This document shows positions 16,504-25,705 of a DNA stretch of 64,000 nucleotides, piece by piece. The stretch covers positions 3,491,179 through 3,555,178 of the forward strand of contig NZ_CP063311.1 of the NCBI RefSeq assembly GCF_015245355.1, given 5' to 3'. This stretch comes from Anabaenopsis elenkinii CCIBt3563. GTDB lineage: Bacteria > Cyanobacteriota > Cyanobacteriia > Cyanobacteriales > Nostocaceae. Both the position numbers and the translations under genes were made by a program. The number at the start of each line of letters is the position of its first letter. Position 1 is the stretch's first letter. Below the pieces are notes generated by a model. It worked only from the letters and a program-made list of their open reading frames with translations. It was not told where the DNA came from and did no database searches.

Positions 16504-18153
16504 ATGACCACAATTAGCGAATATTTATTTCATCGATTACACAGCCTCGGTGTTCAACATATATTTGGCGTTCCAGGAGATTATGTTTTAGATTTAATGG
16601 ATGTTTTAACCCAAACTCCTATAAATTTAATTTGTAACTGTAATGAACTCAATGCCGGTTATGCAGCAGATGCCTATGCACGGGTTAAAGGTTTAGGTGC
16701 TGTTTGTATTACCTACGGTGTTGGTGGCTTTAGCTTAGTTAATGCTGTAGTTGGCGCTTATGCCGAAAGGGTTCCTCTGGTAGTAATTAGTGGTGCGCCT
16801 AACAGTTCGGTGAAGAAAACTAACTTGCTTCTACACCACACCACGGGAGACTATAATCTCCAACTGGCTATTATGGAAAAAATTACAGTTGCTGCTGTTA
16901 GCCTGACTATAGCCAGTCAAGCCGCAAATCAAATTGACCAAGCCCTGGCGGCTTGTCTTCACTACAAACGACCTGTTTATATTGAAATTCCCCAGGATTT
17001 AGTACATCAACCTTGCAATGTTCCCAAAAATCAACTCTGTTCCTCATTGAAGTTAACAACTCCAGAAACATTACCAGAAGCCTTAGAAGAAGCCGTAGAA
17101 GAAGCTGTAGAATTATTAAACAAAGCACAGCAACCCATAATTTTGGCGGGTGTGGAGTTTCATAGATTTAATCTAGAAAAGCAACTGTTGCAACTTTTAG
17201 CAACTACTGGTTACCCGGTAGCTACAACCATGCTGGGTAAATCTTGTATTTCTGAGATGCACCCCCAATTTATTGGCAATTATGTAGGTGCTTTGAGTCG
17301 AGAGAATGTGCGTCAACGCATCGAAACCGCTGACTGTGTATTGTGTCTAGGTGCGATTATGTCTGATATGAATTTGGGCATATATACAGCTCACCTGAAT
17401 GAGTACAAGTTAATTAATGCTAACTCAGAGAAAGTCAAGATTAAGCATCATTTTTACCAACCTGTTTATCTGGGAGATTTCATTGATGGTTTAATTAACA
17501 AGCTACAGAAAAAAGACCCTCAAACTTTAGAATTTACCCCTGCTGCGGATGTCATCGCCACCAGTTTTACACCCCAACCTGAAAATAAACTGACCAATGG
17601 GCGGTTTTATGAACGCATGAACCATTTTCTAGAAGATGGTTGTATTGTCATTTCTGACACTGGAGATGCGATTATCTCCACAATGGATTTATTAATGCCT
17701 GAAGAAACAGATTTTATTGGCCAAGCCTTTTATTTATCCATTGGTTATTCTATCCCTGCTTGTTTGGGTGCTGCTATGGCTGATGGCGATCGCCGCCCCA
17801 TAGTTTTTGTGGGGGATGGAGCTTTTCAAATGACTGCTCAAGAACTATCCACCATTATCCGCCATCAGCTAAACCCGATTATTTTCCTCATTAATAATGA
17901 TGGTTATACCATTGAGCGGGTAATTAAAGATGGCCCTTATAATGATATCCAACCCTGGAAATATCATGAAATACCCCAAATCTTTGGCGAAAGTTGGAGT
18001 TGTGAAGTGTCTACAGAAGGGGAATTAGAAACAGCTTTAGCTCAAGCCAAGGTGAATACTGAATGTGTTTCTTTGATTGAAATTCACCTGGATAGGTTTG
18101 ATTGTTCTGATGGACTAATGCGGCTAGGTGAAGCTATGAGTAATAAAGGATAA
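16504..18153 (+). CDS. 2-oxoacid decarboxylase (pyruvate/indolepyruvate decarboxylase family, ThDP)
   Basis: The 549-residue protein is a thiamine-diphosphate enzyme. It opens with YLFHRLHSLGVQHIFGVPGD, has the ThDP-activating Glu in CNELNAGYAADAYARVKG (about residue 49), and the HH pair in LLLHHTTGDY (about residues 115-116) diagnostic of decarboxylases rather than acetolactate synthase. The ThDP/Mg motif runs from GDGAFQM to INNDGYTIERV, where the Glu of GYTIE is the second catalytic marker of PDC/IPDC. It would turn pyruvate or an aromatic/branched 2-oxoacid into an aldehyde and CO2; the substrate cannot be told from the sequence. It stands alone, without an adjacent alcohol dehydrogenase gene. 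Confidence 0.88.
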   Translation: MTTISEYLFHRLHSLGVQHIFGVPGDYVLDLMDVLTQTPINLICNCNELNAGYAADAYARVKGLGAVCITYGVGGFSLVNAVVGAYAERVPLVVISGAPNSSVKKTNLLLHHTTGDYNLQLAIMEKITVAAVSLTIASQAANQIDQALAACLHYKRPVYIEIPQDLVHQPCNVPKNQLCSSLKLTTPETLPEALEEAVEEAVELLNKAQQPIILAGVEFHRFNLEKQLLQLLATTGYPVATTMLGKSCISEMHPQFIGNYVGALSRENVRQRIETADCVLCLGAIMSDMNLGIYTAHLNEYKLINANSEKVKIKHHFYQPVYLGDFIDGLINKLQKKDPQTLEFTPAADVIATSFTPQPENKLTNGRFYERMNHFLEDGCIVISDTGDAIISTMDLLMPEETDFIGQAFYLSIGYSIPACLGAAMADGDRRPIVFVGDGAFQMTAQELSTIIRHQLNPIIFLINNDGYTIERVIKDGPYNDIQPWKYHEIPQIFGESWSCEVSTEGELETALAQAKVNTECVSLIEIHLDRFDCSDGLMRLGEAMSNKG

Positions 18154-18213
18154 ATGTAACATTAATACATCAGCAGAATTACTGAAGTATCTGCCATAAA
18201 TCGACCTAGGGGG

Positions 18214-18840
18214 TTAAAAACAAAGCTGCTCTAATTTTTGGAAGTCCAACAAGACTTCCCGCCAGAGAGTCTGATTATTATGATCTGTGTTCAGAGCTTT
18301 TTTGAGATAAATTCTCGCTTTTAACAGTTGATTTTGGGACATTAAAACCCGTCCCCAGATTTGATAAGCAACGGCTTGCCATTGGCGAACTTCTTTGTCT
18401 GTGGGTAACCGTGCTGCTAAAGCTTCCACCAGGGCTATGGCTTGGGTAAATCTTTTTTCTTTAAGAAATCGTTGTATTTGCTCATAAGTCTTCCACTTCA
18501 GGCGCTGTTCTATTTCCGCAATATTAGGCGGCTTCCCTCTTGGGGGCTTTTCTAATCTAACGCTTGAGGTGGGAGGTTTTTGGGCAGGTCTGGATTTGAT
18601 ATGATTACGCCCGGACTTAGAAGCATTACTTGACGGAGGGGAGATATCCTCAGCAGAGACTACCGTTACAAGGAACTTATAAGCTTTTGTTAGGACAATA
18701 AACTTATCTTGAGTTGTGATGTCATGGGGATTAACATCGGGGTGATATTGCTGTGCCAATCGTCTGTAAGAGGCTTTGATGTCAGCCAAAGAAGCTCCTG
18801 ACTTTAAACCCAATAATTTGTAGCACTTTTCAAGATCCAT
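18214..18840 (-). CDS. J-domain (DnaJ-like) protein with helical-repeat tail
   Basis: The N-terminal 60 residues form a J domain (CYKLLGLKSGASLADIKASY, YHPDVNP with the HPD tripeptide) that would stimulate an Hsp70. A low-complexity basic/Pro/Ser linker (about 70-110) is followed by a TPR-like helical tail (FLKEKRFTQAIALVEALAAR, ARIYLKKALNTDHNNQTLWR). There is no Gly/Phe or zinc-finger region, so it is a type III J protein of 208 residues. The partner Hsp70 and client are unknown. Confidence 0.85.
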   Translation of the reverse strand: MDLEKCYKLLGLKSGASLADIKASYRRLAQQYHPDVNPHDITTQDKFIVLTKAYKFLVTVVSAEDISPPSSNASKSGRNHIKSRPAQKPPTSSVRLEKPPRGKPPNIAEIEQRLKWKTYEQIQRFLKEKRFTQAIALVEALAARLPTDKEVRQWQAVAYQIWGRVLMSQNQLLKARIYLKKALNTDHNNQTLWREVLLDFQKLEQLCF

Positions 18841-18941
18841 TGTGATCTATCAGCTATTAGCTTCCAATCTTAAAATTCTCACTATAAACACTAATTATAT
18901 ATTTATTAGTTCATATTGGACTGTTTTACCGGAATTTTAAC

Positions 18942-19106
18942 CCCTGGAGTTAACCCCAGGGTCTTTAGTCATCACGAGCCGTAAAATTAGCATGAGTGCC
19001 TCCATGTATCCTAAACTGAGTTAAAGATTAAGGTGTGAGTCTCATAGCTCCCCCAAACCCCCTGACAAAGATAAAAACGAGAAATCAGGCTTGTCTGATT
19101 TTTTTT
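18942..19106 (+). promoter_or_regulatory. Structured leader upstream of cyanoP, with terminator-like hairpin
   Basis: Two hairpins lie between the divergent J-domain gene and cyanoP: CCCTGG (18942-18947) with CCAGGG (18956-18961), and AAATCAG (19082-19088) with CTGATTT (19095-19101) whose 3' arm runs straight into a tract of T (to 19106). The second looks like an intrinsic terminator only 23 nt before the cyanoP ATG, yet no plus-strand gene precedes it. It may be an attenuator or end a short RNA. Confidence 0.45.
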
Positions 19107-19129
19107 CCAGCCTAAAGGAATCTTAAGAA

Positions 19130-19675
19130 ATGTGGAAAAGAATTGTATTTATTTTGCTATTAGTTTTGAGTATCAGCCTCAGTAATCCTGGTGTAGCTGC
19201 CGCAGCTGGGCTCAAAAGTTTTGTAGACTCCTATGATGGTTATGAGTTTTTATACCCTAATGGCTGGTTACAAGTTAAAGTTAACAATGGTCCTGATGTA
19301 GTCTTCCACGATTTGATAGAAATATCTGAAAATGTTTCTGTAGTTATTAGTCCCGTCCCTGATCGTCAAGATTTGACGGAATTGGGAACACCCACGGAAA
19401 TAGGATACAAATTAGGAAAAGCGGTTCTTGCTCCCCCAGAGTCTGGTCGGTCTGCAGAGTTGGTCAATGCTTTGCAACGAGAATCTAATGGGAAAACATA
19501 CTATATCTTAGAGTATGCGGTGAAACTGCCTAATATGGAAGACCGACATAATATCGCCAGTGTTGCTGTCAGCCGCGGTAAACTGTTTACCTTCAATGCC
19601 TCAATTCCCGAAAGACGTTGGCAGAAGGTTAAAGGCTTGATGGCAAATGTTGTCAATTCTTTCTCGGTGTATTAA
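19130..19675 (+). CDS. Photosystem II CyanoP (PsbP family)
   Basis: The 181-residue protein has an N-terminal hydrophobic signal (IVFILLLVLSISLSNPGVAA, cleavage near AAA-GLKSF) and a PsbP fold: DSYDGYEFLYPNGWLQVKVN, VVFHDLIEISENVSVVISPV, ELGTPTEIGYKLGKAVL, LEYAVKLP and RHNIASVAVSRGKLFTFNAS. CyanoP is a thylakoid lumen protein that helps photosystem II assembly. Many homologues are lipoproteins with a lipobox Cys; none is present here, so it is either cleaved and soluble or held by an uncleaved signal. AAAGGAATC precedes the ATG. Confidence 0.92.
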   Translation: MWKRIVFILLLVLSISLSNPGVAAAAGLKSFVDSYDGYEFLYPNGWLQVKVNNGPDVVFHDLIEISENVSVVISPVPDRQDLTELGTPTEIGYKLGKAVLAPPESGRSAELVNALQRESNGKTYYILEYAVKLPNMEDRHNIASVAVSRGKLFTFNASIPERRWQKVKGLMANVVNSFSVY

Positions 19676-19778
19676 CAAGGGAATTTATACCCAACACTAA
19701 ATACAACTGACTATGTATGGGGAGCAGTCATAGACCCAAGTCATCCTCCCCGCCAGCATTCTTTATAGCAAAAGTCTT

Positions 19779-20375
19779 ATGACCACACCTCAATTTGTAC
19801 TTGCTTCAGCTTCCCAAGCTCGCCACCGCTTGCTGCAAACCGTTGGGATGAAAGTGATAGTTAGACCTAGTGATTTTGATGAGTCCCAAATTCAAGTCCA
19901 TGAACCGGCAAAATTAGTGCAACTTCTGGCACAACACAAGGCGGAAACTGTAGCCCCACAGTTTGAATCAGCTTTGATTATGGGTTGTGATTCGGTTTTG
20001 GCTGTGAATGGTAAGATTTATGGTAAGCCAGCCAATGATGGCGAAGCCATAGCCCGTTGGCAATTAATGCAAGGTCAATTTGGCGACCTGTATACAGGTC
20101 ATGCCTTAATTGACCTCTGCCAACATCGGACTTTAATTAGGTGTCAGGTAACAAGAGTCTATTTTGCTACGATGAGCCAGCGGACAATTGCCGCCTATGT
20201 AGCTACGGGGGAACCTCTCAGGTGTGCTGGTGCTTTTGCTCTAGAGGGGTTTGGTAGTTTATTTGTGGAAAAAATCGCAGGTTGTCACAGTAATGTCATT
20301 GGACTGAGTTTACCTCTGCTGCGGCAGATGCTAGAAGATTTAGGATATGAGGTTAGTGATTTTTGGCATCATTAA
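19779..20375 (+). CDS. maf: Maf-like nucleoside triphosphate pyrophosphatase
   Basis: The 198-residue protein has the Maf/YhdE signature: [19 protein letters not shown] at the N-terminus, DFDES (about residue 33), [17 protein letters not shown] (about 68) and [20 protein letters not shown] near residue 150. The family hydrolyses non-canonical or specific NTPs to NMP and pyrophosphate and has been linked to septum control. It lies 103 bp behind cyanoP and 116 bp before pcyA in the same direction. Confidence 0.9.
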   Translation: MTTPQFVLASASQARHRLLQTVGMKVIVRPSDFDESQIQVHEPAKLVQLLAQHKAETVAPQFESALIMGCDSVLAVNGKIYGKPANDGEAIARWQLMQGQFGDLYTGHALIDLCQHRTLIRCQVTRVYFATMSQRTIAAYVATGEPLRCAGAFALEGFGSLFVEKIAGCHSNVIGLSLPLLRQMLEDLGYEVSDFWHH

Positions 20376-20491
20376 ACTGTAGTCCGGGACGGGAAACTAA
20401 AAAATCTTGGCTCAAGTTCCCAGACACCAGCCAAGTGCAACAGCAGAAGGTAGACTGACAATTGACCCTAGGATAGAATTTACTCAAAAAA

Positions 20492-21232
20492 ATGTCATTT
20501 ACCCCTGCTACTTCCCTGCGAGAACAACAACATCCCTTAATTCATCAACTGGCTGATGGGATTGAGGCTGTGTGGCACAAACACTTGGAACTATTACCTT
20601 ACCAATTACCCGCTGAATTGGGTTATGTGGAGGGTAGATTAGAAGGCGAGAAACTAATCATAGAAAATCGCTGCTATCAAACCACCCAATTCCGCAAAAT
20701 GCACTTGGAACTAGCAAGGGTGGGAACTATGCTGGATATTTTGCATTGTGTGATGTTTCCCCGTCCAGAATATGACTTACCAATGTTTGGTTGTGATTTG
20801 GTTGGGGGACGAGGTCAAATTAGTGCGGCGATCGCAGATCTATCTCCTGTAGACCTAAAAGGCAAGTTACCAGAATCATACAATACCAAACTCACAGCAC
20901 TCACAGATGTCAATTTTTCCCAACCCCGTCAATTACCCGAATGGGGTCACATATTCTCGGAATTTTGCGTTTTTGTCCGTCCTGGTTCTCCAGAGGAGGA
21001 AAAAATGTTTCTCTCTCGTGTTCAAGAACTTTTAGAGATTCATTGTACTCAAGCCATAGCATCCAGCCCAGTTTCACCAGAAAAATCCCTGCAAATCCAA
21101 GCAGGACAAAAAGAATACTGTACCCAACAGCAGCAAAACGACAAAACCCGGCGGGTACTAGAAAAAGCCTTTGGTTCAGAGTGGGCTGAAAATTACATGA
21201 CTAAGGTGTTATTCGACTTACCGTCAAGCTGA
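20492..21232 (+). CDS. pcyA: Phycocyanobilin:ferredoxin oxidoreductase
   Basis: The 246-residue protein is a ferredoxin-dependent bilin reductase that converts biliverdin IXalpha to phycocyanobilin, the phycobilisome and phytochrome chromophore. Family motifs are visible: [20 protein letters not shown] (about residues 68-87), [20 protein letters not shown] (about 88-107, containing the catalytic Asp of DLPMFGCD) and [15 protein letters not shown]. Length and N-terminus are normal. A long gene-free region with an NtcA-type promoter follows. Confidence 0.94.
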   Translation: MSFTPATSLREQQHPLIHQLADGIEAVWHKHLELLPYQLPAELGYVEGRLEGEKLIIENRCYQTTQFRKMHLELARVGTMLDILHCVMFPRPEYDLPMFGCDLVGGRGQISAAIADLSPVDLKGKLPESYNTKLTALTDVNFSQPRQLPEWGHIFSEFCVFVRPGSPEEEKMFLSRVQELLEIHCTQAIASSPVSPEKSLQIQAGQKEYCTQQQQNDKTRRVLEKAFGSEWAENYMTKVLFDLPSS

Positions 21233-22103
21233 AAATATCACAGGGGAGATAATCTGTCAAGTCTTGTGAATCTCCCCATCTGTAGGTTCCGTTACCTTTT
21301 CTAATAATTAATCAATGTAGAATTTATGCAAAGAAACTTGAATGGAGTGAGACAACAGTAGCAAAGTGTGGAAATCTTGACCATATTAAGGAATAGGTAA
21401 AGAAACCTACTAATTATTTGACCAAAAAGTTAAGGAAACTGTAATGTTAGGAATTGCGTTTTTGACATATATTTGTCTTGGGTAGACTAGAATCATTTCC
21501 GAATCAAAACCTATATAAATAGGCTAGGTTGATCAGCCTGTGGTATAGTTTTGCATGGTGGAATCAAAGGTAGCCTATGGCTAGAAGTCATCATTGCTTA
21601 TGCAGGGTTCTTGAGATCAAATTGGTAAGAATAAAACTCACTTTTTGAGCAGAAAATTTCTTTGATAAACTGTAAGTATAGCCGCGAATAAAATGCCAAA
21701 GCATTGAGATATTTTGCAGGGAAATAGGCGATCGCGTAATTATATTTACTAAATTTATGCCAGGCTGCAATCATCCATTCTATATAGTTAGCAGATCTAA
21801 CTGATAATAATACAGCATCGGCGGTGCATCAGATAGTAGATTTTCAGCAATTATCAGCGTGCTAGTCAGTAAAAACTGTGGGATTAAATTTACAGCAGCT
21901 TTGCAGTAAATGAACTATACAAATTAATCCGATCAATATTGTCGATTCGGCATCCTTTCGGGGTATCTCACTGATAGGAAAGGCGCTGTCATCCCCATTT
22001 AAAAAAAGAGTGTCTTAATGACAAATTACCGGGTATCACCATCGCTGATTCACTTTTTTTATTTCTATAACCACAATTCAACAAACAGGCAAAATAAACA
22101 ACC
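21233..22103. other. 870-bp devBCA upstream region
   Basis: No gene is seen between pcyA and devB. An NtcA-type promoter occurs at 21282-21323, and about 770 bp of leader follow. The leader holds a HIP1 site near 21729 and AT-rich sequence but no convincing open frame. Confidence 0.6.
21282..21323 (+). promoter_or_regulatory. NtcA-activated promoter of devBCA
   Basis: A perfect NtcA box GTA-N8-TAC (21282-21295) is followed after 22 nt by TAGAAT (21318-21323), which fits the TAN3T -10 box. This is the canonical class II NtcA-activated layout. The predicted transcript would start near 21330, about 770 nt before devB; a similarly long NtcA-dependent leader is reported for devBCA of Anabaena sp. 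PCC 7120, as I recall. Confidence 0.8.
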
Positions 22104-23543
22104 ATGTCAAGGGTGACTGAGAAGCCAAGCTCAAGAGAGCTGCTACTGGAATCGGAACAACCTAAGATTTGGTGGGGTATTGCTGTAGCCTTACCAATTC
22201 TCATCGCTGCTGGGCTACTAACTACAGCTAAAGTAGAGCAACTAAAAAAAATCAGCTCTTCTGTACCCATCAAGCCAATGACTAACAGCATTAGCGCTGT
22301 GGGGCGTTTGGAACCAAAAGGACGGGTTTTAAAACTCTCAGCGCCTGCAGCTGGATTGCAATCTTCCTCACGGGTACAGCAAATTTTTGTGAGTGAAGGT
22401 GAACGGGTAAGAAAAGGTCAAATGGTGGCGATTTTAGACAACCATAACACCCAACTAGCAGCAGTGGAGGAAGCAAAAGCCAGACTACAAGAAGCGCGGG
22501 CTAATTTAGTTCAATTCAGAGTGGCTTCCCCCAGAGATGTTGAAGCTCAAACAGCAATTATTGCTCGTTTAGAAGCAGAGTTAAAGGGAGAAAAGGATGC
22601 TCAACAAGCGATGATTACTCGGATAGCAGCCCAGTTAAGTGGGGAAAAACTGGCGCTACAAGCAACAGTTAATCGTTTAGAAGCTGAACTCAGAGGACAA
22701 CAAGCTAGTTTAACAGCAAGTATCCAACGTATTCAAGCCGAACAGCGCAACGCTGCAGTTGATGCTAGACGGTATGAGATGTTGTATCGAGAAGGTGCTA
22801 TTTCCCAGCAAGAACGGGATAGAAGAAGACTCAGTGCGGTAACTTCTAATCAGCAAGTTATTGAAAGCCAAGCTACCCTGCGACAGGTAGAGGCGACTCT
22901 ACGACAACAACTTGCTGAGGCCAGAGCTAACCAGGTAAAAACCATCACCACCTTGGAACAGCAGCTGGTGGAAGCCAAAGTCAACCGCGATAAAACCATC
23001 ATGGCTTTGCAAAGTCAAATTGATGAACAAAAAGCCAGATTGAGGCGAGTTCAAGAATTCGGCCCTGCTGATATTCAAAGGGGAGAAGCTCAAGTTAGCA
23101 ATGCTCTAGCTAATCTCAAAAGAGCAGAAGCAGAACTGAAATTAAGTTATGTGCAAGCGCCCATTGCTGGGGAAGTTTTAGCAGTACATACAAAATCAGG
23201 GGAAGCCATCAGCGCCAATGGTATTGCTGAGATAGGAGAAACTAATCAGATGACTGTTGTTGCTGAAGTCTCAGAAGACAGTATTGCTCAAGTGCGTATA
23301 GGTCAAACTGCTACTATCACTAGCGAAAATGGAGCATTTATTGGGGAATTAAAAGGAACTGTCACAGAAATTGGTAGAAAAATCGGCAAAAAGGACATCT
23401 TGAGTACTGACCCAGTAGCAGATGTAGACGCTAGAGTTGTCGAGGTCAGAATTGATCTGAATCCAGATGATAGTCAGCGAGTTTCTGGTTTTACCAATGC
23501 TAGAGTAATTAGCCAAATTAATAAAGGAGTCAGTTCTGATTGA
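22104..23543 (+). CDS. devB: DevB membrane fusion protein of the heterocyst glycolipid exporter
   Basis: The 479-residue HlyD-type adaptor has one N-terminal membrane segment (IAVALPILIAAGLLTTA, about residues 29-45), a lipoyl/barrel half (QIFVSEGERVRKGQMVAILD), a very long coiled coil (about 115-335; EAKARLQEARANL, RLEAELRGQQASL) and a C-terminal half (SYVQAPIAGEVLAVHTKSGE). DevB links the inner membrane ABC transporter DevCA to a TolC-type outer membrane channel to export heterocyst envelope glycolipids. Gene order devB-devC-devA is preserved. Regulation is by the NtcA promoter upstream. Confidence 0.92.
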   Translation: MSRVTEKPSSRELLLESEQPKIWWGIAVALPILIAAGLLTTAKVEQLKKISSSVPIKPMTNSISAVGRLEPKGRVLKLSAPAAGLQSSSRVQQIFVSEGERVRKGQMVAILDNHNTQLAAVEEAKARLQEARANLVQFRVASPRDVEAQTAIIARLEAELKGEKDAQQAMITRIAAQLSGEKLALQATVNRLEAELRGQQASLTASIQRIQAEQRNAAVDARRYEMLYREGAISQQERDRRRLSAVTSNQQVIESQATLRQVEATLRQQLAEARANQVKTITTLEQQLVEAKVNRDKTIMALQSQIDEQKARLRRVQEFGPADIQRGEAQVSNALANLKRAEAELKLSYVQAPIAGEVLAVHTKSGEAISANGIAEIGETNQMTVVAEVSEDSIAQVRIGQTATITSENGAFIGELKGTVTEIGRKIGKKDILSTDPVADVDARVVEVRIDLNPDDSQRVSGFTNARVISQINKGVSSD

Positions 23544-23630
23544 CCATTGACACCGATGTGTAAACAGAATGTAACACCTCAAAAATCTGCCCATCCCTAA
23601 TTCCTTGAACAGCTTTCTGAATTACCCATA

Positions 23631-24785
23631 ATGGCTCGTAAAATACCCCTGTCTTGGCTGCAATTGACGCGAGACAAAAGTCGCCTAGCTGTCGCTTTGG
23701 CAGGAATTGCCTTTGCTGATATTCTGATGTTTATGCAAATTGGTTTTCGGGATGCTCTCTATTATAGTAATGTGCGGTTACATAGTAGCTTAAATGGTGA
23801 CATTGTCTTAATTAATCAACAATCTAATGCTTTATTAGCAATGGAACAATTTTCTCAAAGAAGATTGTATAAAGCTTTAGAATTACAAGCGGTAGAGTCA
23901 GTCCATCCGATATATTTGGATTATACAACCTGGAGGAATCCCATTACAGGTCGTCCTCGGAGTATTCTCATATTTGGCATGAATCCAGAATCGAATCTGT
24001 TCGATTTACCTGGTGTTCAAAGTAACTTGGAGCAATTGAAACAGCCTGATGTGGTTTTATTTGACCGTTCTTCTCGAGAAGAATATGGTCCGATTGCTGC
24101 ACAATTCAAGAAAGGAAATACTGTATTTGCAGAAGTACAAAGAAGACGAGTTACAGTAGGTGGATTATTTACTTTAGGTACATCTTTTGGGGCGGATGGT
24201 AATTTAATTACCAGTGATGTTAATTTTCTGCGGATATTTAGAAACCGGCAAAGAGGATTGATTGATATTGGTCTGATTAGATTAAGATCAGGACAAAATC
24301 CTGATGATGTGGCTCAAAAATTGCGTCATCATTTACCTCCAGATGTCAATGTCTTAACGAAACAAGAGTTTATTGACTTTGAGCGCAATTACTGGGCAAC
24401 TAGTACTGCTATTGGATTTATATTCAGTTTAGGTACGATTATGGGTTTTATAGTTGGTACTGTAATTGTTTATCAAATCCTTTATACTGAGGTGTCCGAT
24501 CACTTGTCAGAATATGCAACTTTAAAGGCAATAGGTTATACACAAAAATACTTGTTGATGGTCATACTCCAAGAAGCATTTTTATTGGCTTGTTTAGGAT
24601 ATGTCCCGGGATGGATTTTTGCTATGTTCCTCTACTCTAGGGCTAGAGAAGCTACACTACTACCAATCTTTATGAGTTATAGTCGGGCAACAACTGTGTT
24701 AATTCTCACTATAGTTATGTGTTTTATCTCTGGTGCGATCGCGGTACGTAAGCTACGTTCTGCCGATCCAGCAGATATCTTTTAA
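23631..24785 (+). CDS. devC: DevC permease of the heterocyst glycolipid exporter
   Basis: The 384-residue protein is a MacB/FtsX-type permease: an N-terminal membrane segment (LAVALAGIAFADILMFMQIG), a large periplasmic domain (about residues 45-250) and three C-terminal membrane segments (AIGFIFSLGTIMGFIVGTVI; LLMVILQEAFLLACLGYVPG; TVLILTIVMCFISGAIAVRK), ending LRSADPADIF. Such permeases work by mechanotransmission with DevA as ATPase. It lies 87 bp behind devB and 150 bp before devA on the same strand. Confidence 0.92.
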   Translation: MARKIPLSWLQLTRDKSRLAVALAGIAFADILMFMQIGFRDALYYSNVRLHSSLNGDIVLINQQSNALLAMEQFSQRRLYKALELQAVESVHPIYLDYTTWRNPITGRPRSILIFGMNPESNLFDLPGVQSNLEQLKQPDVVLFDRSSREEYGPIAAQFKKGNTVFAEVQRRRVTVGGLFTLGTSFGADGNLITSDVNFLRIFRNRQRGLIDIGLIRLRSGQNPDDVAQKLRHHLPPDVNVLTKQEFIDFERNYWATSTAIGFIFSLGTIMGFIVGTVIVYQILYTEVSDHLSEYATLKAIGYTQKYLLMVILQEAFLLACLGYVPGWIFAMFLYSRAREATLLPIFMSYSRATTVLILTIVMCFISGAIAVRKLRSADPADIF

Positions 24786-24935
24786 CACATAGCATCTCTT
24801 GATCAGAAAATAAATCTAAATTATCAATGTCTCTAGAGAAGTTTAGTTTATAATTTATAGTTAATATATATTGATTATTTACAGGCACTACAGTTACGTC
24901 TCGGAAACACTCACACCTAATTACTCACACAAAAT

Positions 24936-25649
24936 ATGAGAGAAGAACCTGTAATTGCTATAAAAAATCTCAATCACTACTATGGCAAAGGCGCACTCAG
25001 AAAACAAATTTTATTTGACATTAACCTAGAGATTTACCCAGGGGAAATTGTGATCATGACTGGTCCATCAGGTTCAGGTAAAACAACCTTACTGAGCCTG
25101 ATTGGGGGTTTGCGGTCTGTACAAGAGGGAAGTCTCAAGTTTTTAAATATAGAGCTGTCTGGCGCTAGTCAAAATCAACTAGTACAAATCCGCCGTAACA
25201 TTGGTTATATTTTTCAGGCTCACAATTTGTTGGGTTTCTTAAGTGCTAGACAAAATGTACAGATGGCGGTGGAATTGAATGATTATGTCACTTCCCAGGA
25301 GGCAATTTCTAAGTCAGAAGCCATGTTGAGTGCGGTGGGTTTAAAGGACAAAGTAAATTACTACCCAGAAAGCCTGTCTGGAGGACAAAAACAAAGAATC
25401 GCCATCGCCCGCGCCCTGGTCAATAATCCTCCATTGGTGCTAGCAGACGAACCGACGGCGGCTTTAGACAAACAATCAGGACGGGATGTGGTGGAAATCA
25501 TGCAGGGTCTGGCTAAAGAACAAGGAACTTCTATCTTGCTAGTGACTCACGATAACCGTATCTTAGACATAGCCGATCGCATTGTGGAAATGGAAGATGG
25601 TCTTTTAGCCCGTGATTCTCAAACAGTAATTAACAGTGACAAGCATTAA
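24936..25649 (+). CDS. devA: DevA ATPase of the heterocyst glycolipid exporter
   Basis: The 237-residue ABC ATPase has Walker A GPSGSGKTT (about residues 43-51), Q-loop YIFQAHNLL, signature LSGGQKQRIAIARAL (about 146-160), Walker B LVLADEPTAALD and the H-loop LVTHDNR. It belongs to the MacB/LolD/DevA group and pairs with DevC. The opening MREEPVIAIKNLNHYYGKG matches DevA of heterocyst-forming strains. Confidence 0.93.
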   Translation: MREEPVIAIKNLNHYYGKGALRKQILFDINLEIYPGEIVIMTGPSGSGKTTLLSLIGGLRSVQEGSLKFLNIELSGASQNQLVQIRRNIGYIFQAHNLLGFLSARQNVQMAVELNDYVTSQEAISKSEAMLSAVGLKDKVNYYPESLSGGQKQRIAIARALVNNPPLVLADEPTAALDKQSGRDVVEIMQGLAKEQGTSILLVTHDNRILDIADRIVEMEDGLLARDSQTVINSDKH

Positions 25650-25705
25650 TTTGGTTTCCATCAGCTGTATGATAGTTATTTTTTACCGCTGATGGAAAAC
25701 GCACT

